Origin: Cladorrhinum sp. PSN259
Taxonomy: Eukaryota > Ascomycota > Sordariomycetes > Sordariales > Podosporaceae
Direction: 5' to 3'
NCBI GenBank assembly: GCA_033725935.1
Contig: MU867062.1
Span: 1,178,001 to 1,242,000, forward strand
DNA: 64,000 bases
This document shows, piece after piece, positions 51,592 through 61,807 of this stretch; the first letter of the stretch is position 1, and each line of letters starts with the position of its first letter. The notes beneath the pieces were generated by a model. The model had not been told where the DNA came from and did no database searches. It saw nothing but the letters and a program-made list of their open reading frames with translations. A program made the translations under genes and the position numbers.

Positions 51592-51710
51592 GCGCGTCAA
51601 GCCTTTATTCCGTGTTCCGTTTGCGCGTCTCAAATCTCAGCTGTTCTGTTTGGTCGGTTATTTATTGATCCCCGGCTGGCCACATGCTCTGTCAGTTGTT
51701 TGTGAAGATC
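51592..51710 (+). repeat. Direct repeat copy 2 flanking the HAD gene
   Basis: Same orientation as the copy at 50127-50233, with GATCCCCGGCTGGCCACATG preserved and GTTATTTATTG where copy 1 has GTCGTTTGTTG. The changes are transitions as expected from RIP-type mutation. Confidence 0.75.
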
Positions 51711-51944
51711 ATTGCAGTGTGACCCACTGTTGGCTGGGCCTCATTGAACCCCTATTTATTCCATTCAGCCGCCTTTCTGTAGTTTTGACCATCCAACAAT
51801 TTTCAAATGCTCAAAACCGTTTTTACTCGAAACCTACCAAGGTTATCTCATGTATGAATAACCCTTGTTTCCCTTGAACCTGAAAACCACGAATCCTGAA
51901 CACATTGACAGACACAGCTCCAACAGCAAATATCGATCCTCAAC

Positions 51945-52226
51945 ATGCCCAGCAACACTCAAGATTCCAAGCCATCCGACTTTGAGGTCCTCAAAAAATT
52001 CCCCGCCCGTGGCGCTCTTCAACAATTTCGCCTGACCAAAGTGACAAAGTTTACCTGTACTCGCTGCAACACAGAGAAAATCTCAAAGTTGGTAGTCACA
52101 AAGGATGGTAACTGGGGGAGATTGCTTTGTAATGGTTGTTATGGGCTTCTTCTCAAGGACAGAGGTGATCCTTCTGCTAAGTCGCCAAGAAAAGCATCAG
52201 AAACGACGAGGCGGACAAAGCCTTAG
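51945..52226 (+). CDS. Small CxxC/CxxC protein, putative zinc binding
   Basis: A single exon of 93 residues starting in good context (caacATGC). The centre has two cysteine pairs, FTCTRCNTEKISKL and LLCNGCYGLLL, about 22 residues apart, suggesting one bound zinc of the ribbon or treble-clef kind. The N-terminus is polar and the C-terminus basic (SPRKASETTRRTKP). I do not recognise a named family. A 5' leader with several upstream short frames precedes it. It could be a small nucleic-acid-associated protein; function is not assigned. Confidence 0.6.
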   Translation: MPSNTQDSKPSDFEVLKKFPARGALQQFRLTKVTKFTCTRCNTEKISKLVVTKDGNWGRLLCNGCYGLLLKDRGDPSAKSPRKASETTRRTKP

Positions 52227-54527
52227 ACCCATCAGGAGGACCTGGCTGAGCTGCTAAAGACTGTTTGGAGGTCGTATCAGGGACTGGCTGTGCATTTTGC
52301 ATGTAGAAAGGGTGATGTTCTTGCTGAGCTCGTATGATCTAGGTCAGTGCTTATCGATGAGGAGGATTGGCTGGCAGAAACTGGAGCAGTTAATTTGAAG
52401 TCAACTAGCATGGAATGTTGAATGAGTGGGTCGATAAGCCGTGCTGGTGGTGCATAGAGGTCCATATCCCAGCACGTGAAGCTCAGAGCGGCAGCCGAAG
52501 CAGGATAAATTGCAAAAATATCTCGACACCGCAAAGAAGCAGTTCAGAGCCTAAGTCCGTATTCTCTCATAGCAATTGTCAATCCTACTACTCCCACACG
52601 TCGATATCCATTTACCGGAAGCCAGTCGCCGTAGGAACAATGCGCCTATGTGATGAGTGCCCCTTCCAAGAGCCAGTATAGTCATTCCTTCGGTGCTTTG
52701 TTGCTCGGCTTCGTTGTCAAAATAAAATAATGAAAAGTGAATTCCTCGGTTTGGTGCACGTACGTGTATGGGTAATGAGTACAAGGCGCTCTCATGCAGA
52801 TAGAATATAATGAGACGATGACAGTTCTCCACTTCCACCACGAACAGCTTCCACCTCGACACCCCGCCACGCTTTGAAGAACTCATCAAATGGCCCGAGG
52901 CCAGTGAACACGGCTAGAGATATCTTTTCTCGCCGCTAAAGGAAGTTCAGAAATGGCAGTCTTTGTCGAGATTGTTCTCAGACTGTCGCACGTGCCCATG
53001 CTTGTCGTAAGGAGTAAGACAGTGGTTTGAGCCTTCTCATAATCTGTTAGCTATCTAGATCCATTCGACATAGTCGTGGTTGTCATGTTGCTGTTGGATG
53101 GTCTGAGCGGAGTTGCCGCATTGACTTGACTTGCCTAATCTCGACAAAGAGGTTCGCCACTCATTTGCTCTATTGATCCTTCGAGGACGCTTACCCCGCC
53201 TGCATCTGCACTACTAGTGACGCACGCACGGTTGAAAAAGCCCGGTGGAAGGACGTTTTGGGTAGTCCGACCAACCTACCTTCACAGGTTTTATAGCTGT
53301 CCGAGCAAAATGCTTGATACAGAAAAATCGACAAGGGCAAACGCAAACACAGACTCGGGTAAGACACTCCGGATTCATATCGTTGAGCTTCCCCGCTCTG
53401 ATGCCTCAACTAGCAGGCTTATTGGTGCTTTGTCAACGTGCCCCGACATGAGCACGGACACCATTTTTGATGGAAAGACACTGGAGTTGAAGCGTCGAAT
53501 GTGAGGGAGGTACCGGAGATGAGTTTCAAAGCCACATGAAGCTGTTGACGATTGCGTCGGAATCGGCCGTGGTTGACGATCGGGTGTCCCGAAAAATCAT
53601 TTTAGCGCCACTCAGGATGGAGAAGCGAGAGCGAATTGCTGCAAATCACACCGCTGACGAGCTTTTTCATCACTAGCTCCAGCCGGCCTCTCCTTTGGTA
53701 GGGCTAATCTTTGTCGATCTCGATTAGGAAGTTTGCAGTGTTCTAGTCTCCAAGAAAAAATTGTCCGCTTTCCGAACCCGAGGGTATGAATCCCCGCCAT
53801 TACCGTTGAGGTGACAGCAGCAAAGTTGGAGAAGATATTTGCGCCCGAGTCGTGTCACGGTCGCAATCGGTAAATTTCAACAGCCAAAGATGCAACCGCA
53901 GTCAGAAACCGCTTGGCGGCCCTGAGAATTGCTGTAAATTGACAACGCTCGGCTCGAGCTGGCCTGACCAGGGAATCGGGAAAATTAAGCTTGGCGTTAC
54001 CTCGGCCCATGTAATCTCACCTTGTAAAGCCCAAGTGGACACGCCGCAGGAAAAGCGGGCCAGCATCCACTTTTTTGGCTGGCTTGAAGCCTTCAGTGTC
54101 TCAGTGAATGATGGGTGACACGACCTAGCGCGTTCTAGCCACTGTGTGGATACGTGGGAGAGATTACGGTCGGATCAGTGCTTTGACAAAATTCTTCAGC
54201 GGCCGCAGGTGCTCGGACGCGCTTTGGGCGTGCTAATGCAGGGGATACGAGCACTACACCCCGCTAGATCGAGACGAAGAACACTAAGGGATCGATGAAC
54301 CCCACCGACAGGGCGAATCGATTGTCGATTTGGGGTAAACCCCGACCATTCCTTCGGATGGGAAGCGAACGTGGAGTTTTGTTGAAGGAACCGGTCGGTT
54401 GGAACCGACAAGGGACAAGGACAGGATGGCATGATAAAAGAATGCGCAGATCCCCTGGATCTTTGAGGATCATGATAGCTGCACCATCTCTTCCTCGTGT
54501 CAAACCGTCGGGACGGGACGAAACATT
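52227..54527. other. 2.3-kb region without a supported gene
   Basis: Only short frames occur. A 95-codon plus-strand frame (53217-53504) has some polar, protein-like sequence in its 3' half, but no splice partners or family resemblance were found. The last few hundred bases should be the promoter of the rhodopsin-domain gene. Confidence 0.5.
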
Positions 54528-55757
54528 ATGGATCCAACAAACACTTCAGGCGGCTCCGGCAGCGTCAGCGGCCCAGCTCCGGGCTTCGCCGGCCCTCCCG
54601 ACCCGAGCTTGATACCCTCCCCTCCCAGCCCGGAGGCCAACGCCCTCGCCCACTCGTTCACCGCGGCTGCCGTGACCCTCAACGTCATCTCGTTCCTCTT
54701 GTTCGGCGGACGTCTCTGGACCAGGTCGTTCCCCGTTTTCCACATGGGCTGGGACGACTACGTGATAATAGCTGCGTGGATCCTCGTCCTGACCAACTCG
54801 ACCCTCTTGATCCTCACGGTTCCTTACACTTTTGGCGGCGACCCGAGCGCTTTCACCCTCGCCGATGTCATCTACTCGAACAAGCTCGCCGTGTTGTCAC
54901 AGCCCATCTGGGCTTGGTCAATGGTCACCATCAAGATTTCGGTGGCGGGCATGCTGCTCCGCCTCGAGCGTCGCAAGCCCGTCCGCAACTTTCTCTATGT
55001 CATGATTGCTCTGCAGGTACTCCTCGGCGTCTATAGCACCATTGCTGCCGTGATTCAGTGCATCCCTCTGCGCGCCGCCTGGGATATTCTCGGTATCATC
55101 AAAGACAAAAAGTGCTGGAGCAAGTCGGCTATCCGTTACAACTCCATCAGCGTGGCGAGTTTCAACATTGTCACCGACGTTATCTTCGCCCTCATGCCCA
55201 TAACGTTTCTCATCAAGGTCCAGATTCCCGTTCGTGAACGGGTTGTCATTGCGCTTCTAATGTCGCTTGGTGTCTTCGCGTCGGCGGCATCCATCGTCAA
55301 GGCTACAATCTCCGTCAACTTTGGTAGGACGAATGATCCTAATCGTGAGGGTATTGCTATGGGTACGTGGTCGGTTGTGGAGGAGCAGGTCGCCTTTATC
55401 GCCGCATGCATTCCCTGCCTGCGCAAACCCTTCCAACAGTTTCTACAGCGTCTCGGCTTGGTGACGGTCAACAACAGCACAGCCAAGAAGACCGGACCTA
55501 CCGGCTACCCTAGCAACGGGTTTTCACGCATGAACGGCCACAGCAACCACACCAATGGTGCCATCAGAATGAAGAGCCTGACGAGCAGCCATGCCCAGAG
55601 CGAGGAGGACATCCTGGCAGAGGATCGTAAGGACGGCGGGGTTGGAGTTGCCGAGAGGGAAATTTGGCGGACGACGGAGGTGCGTGTGGACTCGGACGTG
55701 GAGCAGGGGCGGACGGGAGGAGGAATGGGAAGGGATAGGTGGCTCCAGGATAAGTAG
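54528..55757 (+). CDS. Fungal rhodopsin-domain (PTH11-related) 7-TM protein
   Basis: A single exon of 409 residues. After a 45-residue P/G/S-rich N-terminus come seven membrane segments typical of the fungal rhodopsin domain (PF20684-type): AAVTLNVISFLLFGGRLWTR, GWDDYVIIAAWILVL (the WDDY..I motif), WSMVTIKISVAGMLLRL, VMIALQVLLGVYSTIAAVIQC with the conserved Cys pair region (C-I-P-L, later CWSK), SVASFNIVTDVIFALMPI, and VVIALLMSLGVFASAASIVK; a last one is near WSVVEEQVAFIAACIPCL. The charged C-terminal tail of ~100 residues is cytosolic. There is no CFEM domain. Some relatives sense host or surface cues; ligand unknown. Confidence 0.9.
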   Translation: MDPTNTSGGSGSVSGPAPGFAGPPDPSLIPSPPSPEANALAHSFTAAAVTLNVISFLLFGGRLWTRSFPVFHMGWDDYVIIAAWILVLTNSTLLILTVPYTFGGDPSAFTLADVIYSNKLAVLSQPIWAWSMVTIKISVAGMLLRLERRKPVRNFLYVMIALQVLLGVYSTIAAVIQCIPLRAAWDILGIIKDKKCWSKSAIRYNSISVASFNIVTDVIFALMPITFLIKVQIPVRERVVIALLMSLGVFASAASIVKATISVNFGRTNDPNREGIAMGTWSVVEEQVAFIAACIPCLRKPFQQFLQRLGLVTVNNSTAKKTGPTGYPSNGFSRMNGHSNHTNGAIRMKSLTSSHAQSEEDILAEDRKDGGVGVAEREIWRTTEVRVDSDVEQGRTGGGMGRDRWLQDK

Positions 55758-56406
55758 CCGTCGATCAGTACGTGTTTGAAATTGGAATAGTTGTTGCTTT
55801 CAATATACCCCGTTCGAGCGTGTTTAGATTTATTAGCAATTTCAAGTCACCTGATAGGAAATGAAAACCTGCTTTGAGCATTCTTTCGTCTTTCATCATG
55901 TCCATCTCACAGTGATGGCCGGTTGTTGGTCGTTCTCTCCACGTGTGATCACTTCCAGGATCTTCCATGTTTGCAGTTGCCTCCTCGGCTGAACAACTGA
56001 TAGCTCCACTGCTCGGTCAAATCGGCAATCTAGGTGGATTCCGGGATCGTGCGATTGCGAGTCACGCCTTCCGTCCTTGGTCCCCACCATCTTCGTTCTT
56101 GAAGATGAGTTAATTCCATTTACTGGTTCCCAGCCGACTGGGAGTCAAAAACATGGACTGTGGGTCATTAAAGTCCTGCCACGTTGTGAACAACTATAGT
56201 TCAACTCACTGGTTATTCCGGAATGTTCACTGCGTATAGACAATTAGCTTGATTCGGATACCTAAGCTTCAACCAACCTCAACCAACGACTACCTCGGGC
56301 TCCCAACGTCGCCAAATATCAGATTTCAACGTTAAAAACACCGCCTTGTAATTTAAAACCCCCAGCACCCAAACCACACAACCCACTACATTCATCCCTC
56401 ACCTAT
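55758..56406. other. Convergent intergenic region
   Basis: A 649-bp stretch between the rhodopsin-domain gene (plus) and BTB gene 1 (minus), presumably holding two 3' UTRs. No gene is seen. Confidence 0.5.
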
Positions 56407-57642
56407 CTAATTCCTCTTCATAAACTTCTTCATAACCCCAACCGCCAATGCTCCATGCTTCTTCATGACCCCCTCGACCTTACTCATTGCCTCCGAGTCC
56501 TTCATTTTTTCAGCAACAAGCGCCTCAACCACATCGTGCAAACTAGGCCAGTCATCACTGGCCGGTTCCAAGTCGGAAGAACTGTACAGCTGATCCACAA
56601 TATCAGGAAAGTAATCCAGCTCATGCCACCGCCCTTCTGCCGCTTCATGGAATCGTTCCATGCAGAGGAACTGCAAACCGTTGACTCCCAAGTCCTCGGC
56701 TAGTTTGTAGAGGCGGAGGGCCAGCGTGATTTTGTGGCGGGTGAGTTTGTGGACTAAATATTCGTCCACGGCGGCGTAGTCGGTGTCGGTAGTTGCACTG
56801 GGGTCAACCCGGTTGGTCACGGTGGTGTTGGGGCTGCTGGTACTGGCAGTGTCGTTGGTGTTCGTAGAAGCATTGGCGCCGGTCACAGAGTCATTAACGT
56901 CGGAAGTGTTCTGGATGATTGCGGAATTACTATCAGGCTCATTCTTGACGACAATCACGAAGGGCTGTTGAGTCTCGCGGTCGTCAGCTTCATCGAATTC
57001 TTCTTCCGGGTGCGAGTTGTGGGTAGAGGCGTCCGAGTCGTAATCTTCATCCGAGTCGTGATCCGAGTCCAGATTCATGAGCCCAAAAGCAGTACCTTCG
57101 GACACTACTGTGGTCTCCTGCTCGTCATCGTTGGTGTTGCCCATGTCTGTGTCACTGCCGCTCTCAGTTGCATCCGTTGTGTCGGTCGCTGTGTCAGTCG
57201 CGGTGTCGTGTTTGTTGGAATTCCCACGCTCAAATGATGATGGAAATTGAGACTCCTCATCATAGGTGCCCGTATAGACATATTCAATAAGATGTTCCAA
57301 GACCTCTGGATCCTCTATTTCCTTGAGGGTGACTTCGTGTTTGCCTATGTCTGGATTAAGCACCGACTGAATATCCGCAAACATATACTGTCAGAACAGG
57401 TGCGGGTCATTTACTGTGCGTACAGGTTTTATACACACCTCGGCTTCGACGTCCTGGAGCTTCAAGCTTTGGCACTGCGAGATAAAAACCGTCTTGTGAA
57501 CCATGAATTGATAATGGCCGCACTTGACTAACAAATCTCCACTGGATTGCCTGCACTTGTAGAGACAATCAAGCGCAGTCGACAGATCATCTGCTCTCAT
57601 CTTTTCCGCCGTCTTCCATCCGTGTTCTACGAGGAAGCCCAT
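56407..57642 (-). CDS. BTB/POZ-domain protein 1 with long acidic insert
   Basis: Exons 57439-57642 and 56407-57387 (GTGTGT/CAG intron, in phase) give 394 residues. The BTB fold is split by the intron: GDLLVKCGHYQFMVHKTVF in exon 1, then VTLKEIEDPEVLEHLIEYVYTGTYDEE in exon 2. Between the BTB strand-helix core and the C-terminal helices lies a ~165-residue acidic S/T/D/N-rich insert (LDSDHDSDEDYDSDAS). The C-terminal part (LALRLYKLAEDLGVNGLQFL, ERFHEAAE) is the BTB-associated helical region. No Kelch, MATH or zinc-finger domain follows. Fungal BTB proteins of this kind are numerous and mostly uncharacterised; some may bind CUL3. It has a tandem paralogue at 58068. Confidence 0.88.
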
Positions 57643-58067
57643 TTTTATGTTGTGATGCTTGTTGAAGAGTTATCGAGGTTTTGTCGTGATCTGAGAAAAA
57701 GGAGGGGCAACAGATAGACGGCGCCCAACTGATAAAAGCTCACATTTCAGCTCCAGGCTTCAGCTCTGCTTCTCGCCACACAAAATAGCTGGCCGCTGAA
57801 GCAACCCCTGCCGTGCTTCCAATATTTCAATTTTCTGACAGGGGCTGTCCAGCTCTTGGCGATATGGACGTCTCGAGACTTCAGAATAGGGAGGTTGGCA
57901 GATATTCATAGAAAAACTAAGAGTTGTGAATTGGGGATTATATACATATACATAGATCTACATGTACACAAGCAACCTCAGACTGTTTCATATCATGATT
58001 TTCCAGAGTGAGTACATTCGCCAAACGGCCTAAATTGGTATGCGCCACATTTATGTTCGTCGAAGAT
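57643..58067. other. Spacer between tandem BTB genes
   Basis: A 425-bp stretch containing the promoter of BTB gene 1 and the 3' end of BTB gene 2. No other gene is seen. Confidence 0.45.
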
Positions 58068-59096
58068 TCAAGCTCTTTTACCACTATCCTTGGGAGGCCC
58101 AGGTTTTGTGTAGTATGGGCTGCTTGGATGATATCCTGCCAGTGGATATACACCAAAAGGTTCTGGATAACACATGTGTGCAAACGGCCTGCTGAGATGA
58201 CATGAAGTTGCGAAATTGTGGGAGAAAGGGCCCCAGACCTCTTTCGAATTGGAATCCTTGGGCTGCAACTGTGCCATCTGTTCACGGACCCGATGCTTCA
58301 CCCCCACAGCCAGCACTCGATGTTTCTTCATAAGGTCATCCATCATCTTCTGCACGCCTTTGTCAAAACAAATCTTGTCGGCAACAACCGTTTCAATCAC
58401 ATTGTGAAGGGTGACCAAATTATTGTTATCACCAATCTCAAGGTTGACGGCGCTGTAAAGCTCATCGACAACGTTGGGGAAGTTGTCGAGTTTATGCCAG
58501 TCATTGCCCATTGCAGCAGAGTGAAACCGATCCATACAGAGGTAGCGGAGTGAGTTGACCCCAAACTCATTAGCCATCTTGTAAAGACGCACTGCCAGCA
58601 AGAGCCGTCCGTGGGGCGTTGAAGGTCGAGGAGGCTTGATATGGTGATCCGAATTACCTCTGTCGCAGGATTTGTTGAGTTTCTGCTCAGATCCAGGGCA
58701 CTTGGTATCGGTGGTCTTGGTATTAGTATTTTTGGCGTCTTTTTTCTCGTCCGGCGACCCCGACATCATGTCATTTTCGTCATAGCTGCCTGTATAGATA
58801 TAACGGAGGAGATGCCGGAAGACGATGGGGTCCGAAACGTCTTTTAGGATAATCTTGTCCAGGCCCTCGGCTGTGGATACGTAGCGGTCACCATCCCGAA
58901 ACCGGCAGTGGTGCATAAAAACCGCCTTGTGGGTGCGAAATTCTGCGTTGCCCAACAAGATGATGAGGTCCCCGGTCTTGTTTCTTTCTTTGTAGAGAAG
59001 TGTAAGCTGGTCGTATACCTCATTTCTTCGGGTCACAGACGGCGAGGTGTAGCCTGGCTTGTTGTGTAAGCTCGGCATCGCGGCTTTTGGATGCAT
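58068..59096 (-). CDS. BTB/POZ-domain protein 2
   Basis: An intronless 342-residue frame. BTB core: GDLIILLGNAEFRTHKAVFM, then IILKDVSDPIVFRHLLRYIYTGSYDEND, then, after a ~55-residue polar insert, LLLAVRLYKMANEFGVNSLRYL and DRFHSAAMGNDWHKLDNFPN. It aligns block by block with BTB protein 1, including FP(N/D)(V/I)VD(E/Q)LYS and MKKHR/GALAVGV, so the two are a tandem duplicate. Here the insert is shorter, basic rather than acidic, and the intron of the paralogue is absent. The C-terminus is extended by a proline/tyrosine-rich stretch (GYHPSSPYYTKPGPPK). Confidence 0.88.
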   Translation of the reverse strand: MHPKAAMPSLHNKPGYTSPSVTRRNEVYDQLTLLYKERNKTGDLIILLGNAEFRTHKAVFMHHCRFRDGDRYVSTAEGLDKIILKDVSDPIVFRHLLRYIYTGSYDENDMMSGSPDEKKDAKNTNTKTTDTKCPGSEQKLNKSCDRGNSDHHIKPPRPSTPHGRLLLAVRLYKMANEFGVNSLRYLCMDRFHSAAMGNDWHKLDNFPNVVDELYSAVNLEIGDNNNLVTLHNVIETVVADKICFDKGVQKMMDDLMKKHRVLAVGVKHRVREQMAQLQPKDSNSKEVWGPFSHNFATSCHLSRPFAHMCYPEPFGVYPLAGYHPSSPYYTKPGPPKDSGKRA

Positions 59097-60359
59097 GGTT
59101 GGGACGGGAAGAGAGTTTGACTAAGTTTCGTCTGGCATTTGGTGTAAAGAAGAATGGTTGTCAGATGTGATTTTTTTCATGCAAAGAAAGTAAATGAATG
59201 AGACTTGCTTGCGCGGAGGTTCAAGTGTGTTTGCTGTTGAAGCAAGAAGACGGGTGGGAAGAAGATGGATGGGAAGAGCGTATTTGAAGTGGAAGAAGGT
59301 TTGCCTAGTGTATGTGCCAGCTGGCCTTATCACCACAAGGTCCACAACTGGCAAAGGTTGAAGGCATCTCGAGATCTTGGGTGTGGGCGTCGTCGTGGCG
59401 CCTGCGACCGAGTCGTGGCAGATAGGTGCCGTGTCAATCGAGCTATGTTATGTGGTACAGCCTTTTGGCGTCAGAAATCTTTTTATCGGATAGCAGATTA
59501 AGGTTTCCGCACCACTTCGTCATCAGATAACGTGGAGGAGGTGATACCAGATAGCCTAGCTGAGATAGGCGTCGCGTGGCGTTGTGAGGACCGAGTGTTT
59601 AGGATTGTGAAAGCCCTTCCAAGATTTGTTTGTGCGAGGCGCAAGGTACTCTTTCAACTGGCAAAGTTCATTAATGGAATCCGTCATGTAAGTCGTGTCC
59701 TCGCAGTCTATGTAGAAAACACAGGACGACCATGTCGAACATGAATCTGAAGCCATCACCACTTGCCCAATGCCTACCAAGCAGTCGGTGAGACTGTGCA
59801 TGACAAGCTCGGTGAACCCAACACTAGCAAACTCAAAATTCTGCATGATAAGCCAATCATGGCTCGACAAGACGGGGTCAACCCTAACCCGTAGAACAAG
59901 GTTTCCTCGGAGCTCCCCCAGATTGACCAATGAGAGTGCTTCAAATTGTCAGCGAGGTATCGGTGCCAGCAAGAACGGCCCTTAACGTCACCGCTGGGAC
60001 AAAGAAATGGGAGTGCTCTGATTGGTTCCCGACTTTATGTGACCGGTTCCTCTCCCAGACATATTAATCGTCAAACTGTCACACCATTCAAGTCGCCTCA
60101 GTGGAGAGACGAACACGAGTATTTACACCAAGCAGTTCCCTGCAACCGTTATTGGTTTCCCACTTTGAGTACAATATCTCGGATTCCTTCATTACGTTCA
60201 ATCGCCATCATCAAGATTCCATAAAGCGCGAGGTACGTATTATCACGCACTCCCTTGAAGAAAACACAACCACTAACACCCTCCAGAACCTCCTCTACTA
60301 CTCAAATACCTATCAATCACTGATAGTAATCACATCAACACATCAATACTCTAACAAAA
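59097..60359. other. Divergent intergenic region; CCC1 promoter
   Basis: A 1.26-kb region between BTB gene 2 (minus) and the CCC1 gene (plus). No gene is supported. The proximal part contains three CCAAT boxes annotated separately. Confidence 0.5.
59927..60025. promoter_or_regulatory. CCAAT boxes with HapX-like bipartite spacing upstream of CCC1
   Basis: CCAAT on the plus strand at 59927-59931 is followed 12 nt later by AAT (59944-59946). CCAAT on the minus strand (60025-60021) is followed 12 nt later by ATT (60008-60006). Both fit the CSAAT-N12-RWT form reported for the CBC:HapX complex in Aspergillus. A third CCAAT at 60155-60151 (minus) lacks the half-site but shares an ATTGGTT(C/T)CC..ACTTT context with the second. 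HapX and CBC are known to control vacuolar iron transporter genes; assignment here is inference. Confidence 0.5.
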
Positions 60360-61337
60360 ATGCCACAACCCTCCTACTCAACCATGCCCACTCCAGGACC
60401 AGACCACGACCGAACTCCCCTCCTCAAACATGTCTCCAACAAACGCGCCGCCTCCCCCTCACCATCGCCATCCTCTCTCTCCAGGAAATCATCAAACTCA
60501 AACTCATCACTCACGATCCCCTCTGCCACCCGCTTCCTGGCAGACTTCACTCTCGGCTTCGCAGACGGCTTGACGGTACCATTCGCCCTGACAGCCGGTC
60601 TCTCCAGTCTAGGCGAGACAGATACGGTCATTTACGCCGGCATGGCTGAGATTTGCGCGGGTAGCATCAGTATGGGTATCGGCGGGTACCTGTCAGCAAA
60701 GGGGGAGTATACTATTTCACTTCAGGAGGAACAACCAGAAGTTGTGTCGGATGAAGAGACCGTCATTGCTGGTGTGGAAGAGGAGGAGGAGGGAGAGGGG
60801 AGTGTAGTGGAGAGGTACCTTGCTCCTCTTGGGTTGGAGAAGGACGAGGAGATGAGGAAGGTTTTGGTGGGGTGGGTTAAGGGGAGACCGGAGGTTGTGA
60901 AGAGAATCATGGAGAGGGATCAGCAAGCGAAAATTGACAAGGATGCGGAGAGTGCACAGGAGGGGGGCACTAGAGCTGCGCCATCGCCATTTCTGGTTGG
61001 TTTGTCGGTGTCATTGGGTTATTTACTGGGCGGATTGTTGCCTCTGTTCCCTTACTTTTTTGTTGGCAATGTCGGGGATGGACTAAAATGGAGCTTTGCG
61101 GTTTGTTTGGTGGCTTTGTTCGGCTTTGGGTTCCTAAAGGACTTTTTCTTGAACAGAAAGCAGCAGCAGGGTGCAGAGGATTTGTGGAGCAAGGGCAGTG
61201 TCGCAGGGAGAAATAGGGTCAGCTGGAGGGATGTGAGAAGGAGTATGTGGGAGGGTATACAGATGGCCATGATGGGCGGCGTGGCTGCTGTTGCGGCTGT
61301 ATTGTGCGTCAAGGCTTTTGAAGGGTTGGGTGTATGA
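60360..61337 (+). CDS. CCC1: CCC1/VIT1-family vacuolar iron transporter
   Basis: A single exon of 325 residues. A ~55-residue S/P-rich N-terminus precedes the first CCC1 helix: LADFTLGFADGLTVPFALTAGLSSLG (residues ~60-85), with the metal-path Asp in FADG, then AEICAGSISMGIGGYLSAKGE. A cytosolic, glutamate-rich loop (VEEEEEGEGSVVERYLAP, EEMRKVLVGWV, VVKRIMERD) corresponds to the metal-binding domain of VIT1/CCC1. The C-terminal pairs of helices are LVGLSVSLGYLLGGLLPLFP, FAVCLVALFGFGFL and IQMAMMGGVAAVAAVL. The family imports Fe2+/Mn2+ into the vacuole by H+ exchange for detoxification. The promoter carries CCAAT/HapX-like sites. The length is normal for fungi. Confidence 0.94.
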   Translation: MPQPSYSTMPTPGPDHDRTPLLKHVSNKRAASPSPSPSSLSRKSSNSNSSLTIPSATRFLADFTLGFADGLTVPFALTAGLSSLGETDTVIYAGMAEICAGSISMGIGGYLSAKGEYTISLQEEQPEVVSDEETVIAGVEEEEEGEGSVVERYLAPLGLEKDEEMRKVLVGWVKGRPEVVKRIMERDQQAKIDKDAESAQEGGTRAAPSPFLVGLSVSLGYLLGGLLPLFPYFFVGNVGDGLKWSFAVCLVALFGFGFLKDFFLNRKQQQGAEDLWSKGSVAGRNRVSWRDVRRSMWEGIQMAMMGGVAAVAAVLCVKAFEGLGV

Positions 61338-61807
61338 TGAGAAGCAAATGGGAAAAGGATGACAACTGTTTTGGTTCGTTTTTGGGAGTTTTGGTACGGC
61401 TCTTTAAGACTCTGACGAGACAGGATGGTGTCCTAATTACATACATGGAAATAGAAACTTTGATACCCCTCAAGGGCGCAAATAGGCGTTAGCGAGAATA
61501 AAAGAGACGATGGGTTCATTTAGGTATGTAAACGTATAAATCTGAAGCGGATACAAAAGTCAGTTCCAGCTCCCCGGGTGAGTGTAGCCATTACCGACGC
61601 ATCGGGCCGGTGGGGGCAAGGGATGGCCATACCTTGTGACATGTCTGTGATATCTTCCCCGTGTGAATCGTTCAATCCGTCCTTTGTCCGGCATAACGTC
61701 GTTCAATGAAATACTAAAACGTGGCAGATGAATCCTCCTCTCTCCTTACACGGCGTATCCCTTGCACCCGTACAATGACACCATTCCCATTTCCACAACA
61801 AAAACAC
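61338..61807. other. Convergent intergenic region
   Basis: A 470-bp stretch between CCC1 (plus) and a small membrane-protein gene (minus), probably 3' UTRs. No gene is seen. Confidence 0.45.

Noticed and set aside
53217..53504. 95-codon plus-strand frame
   Set aside because: Some polar protein-like sequence but no family resemblance, neighbouring exon or strong start context.
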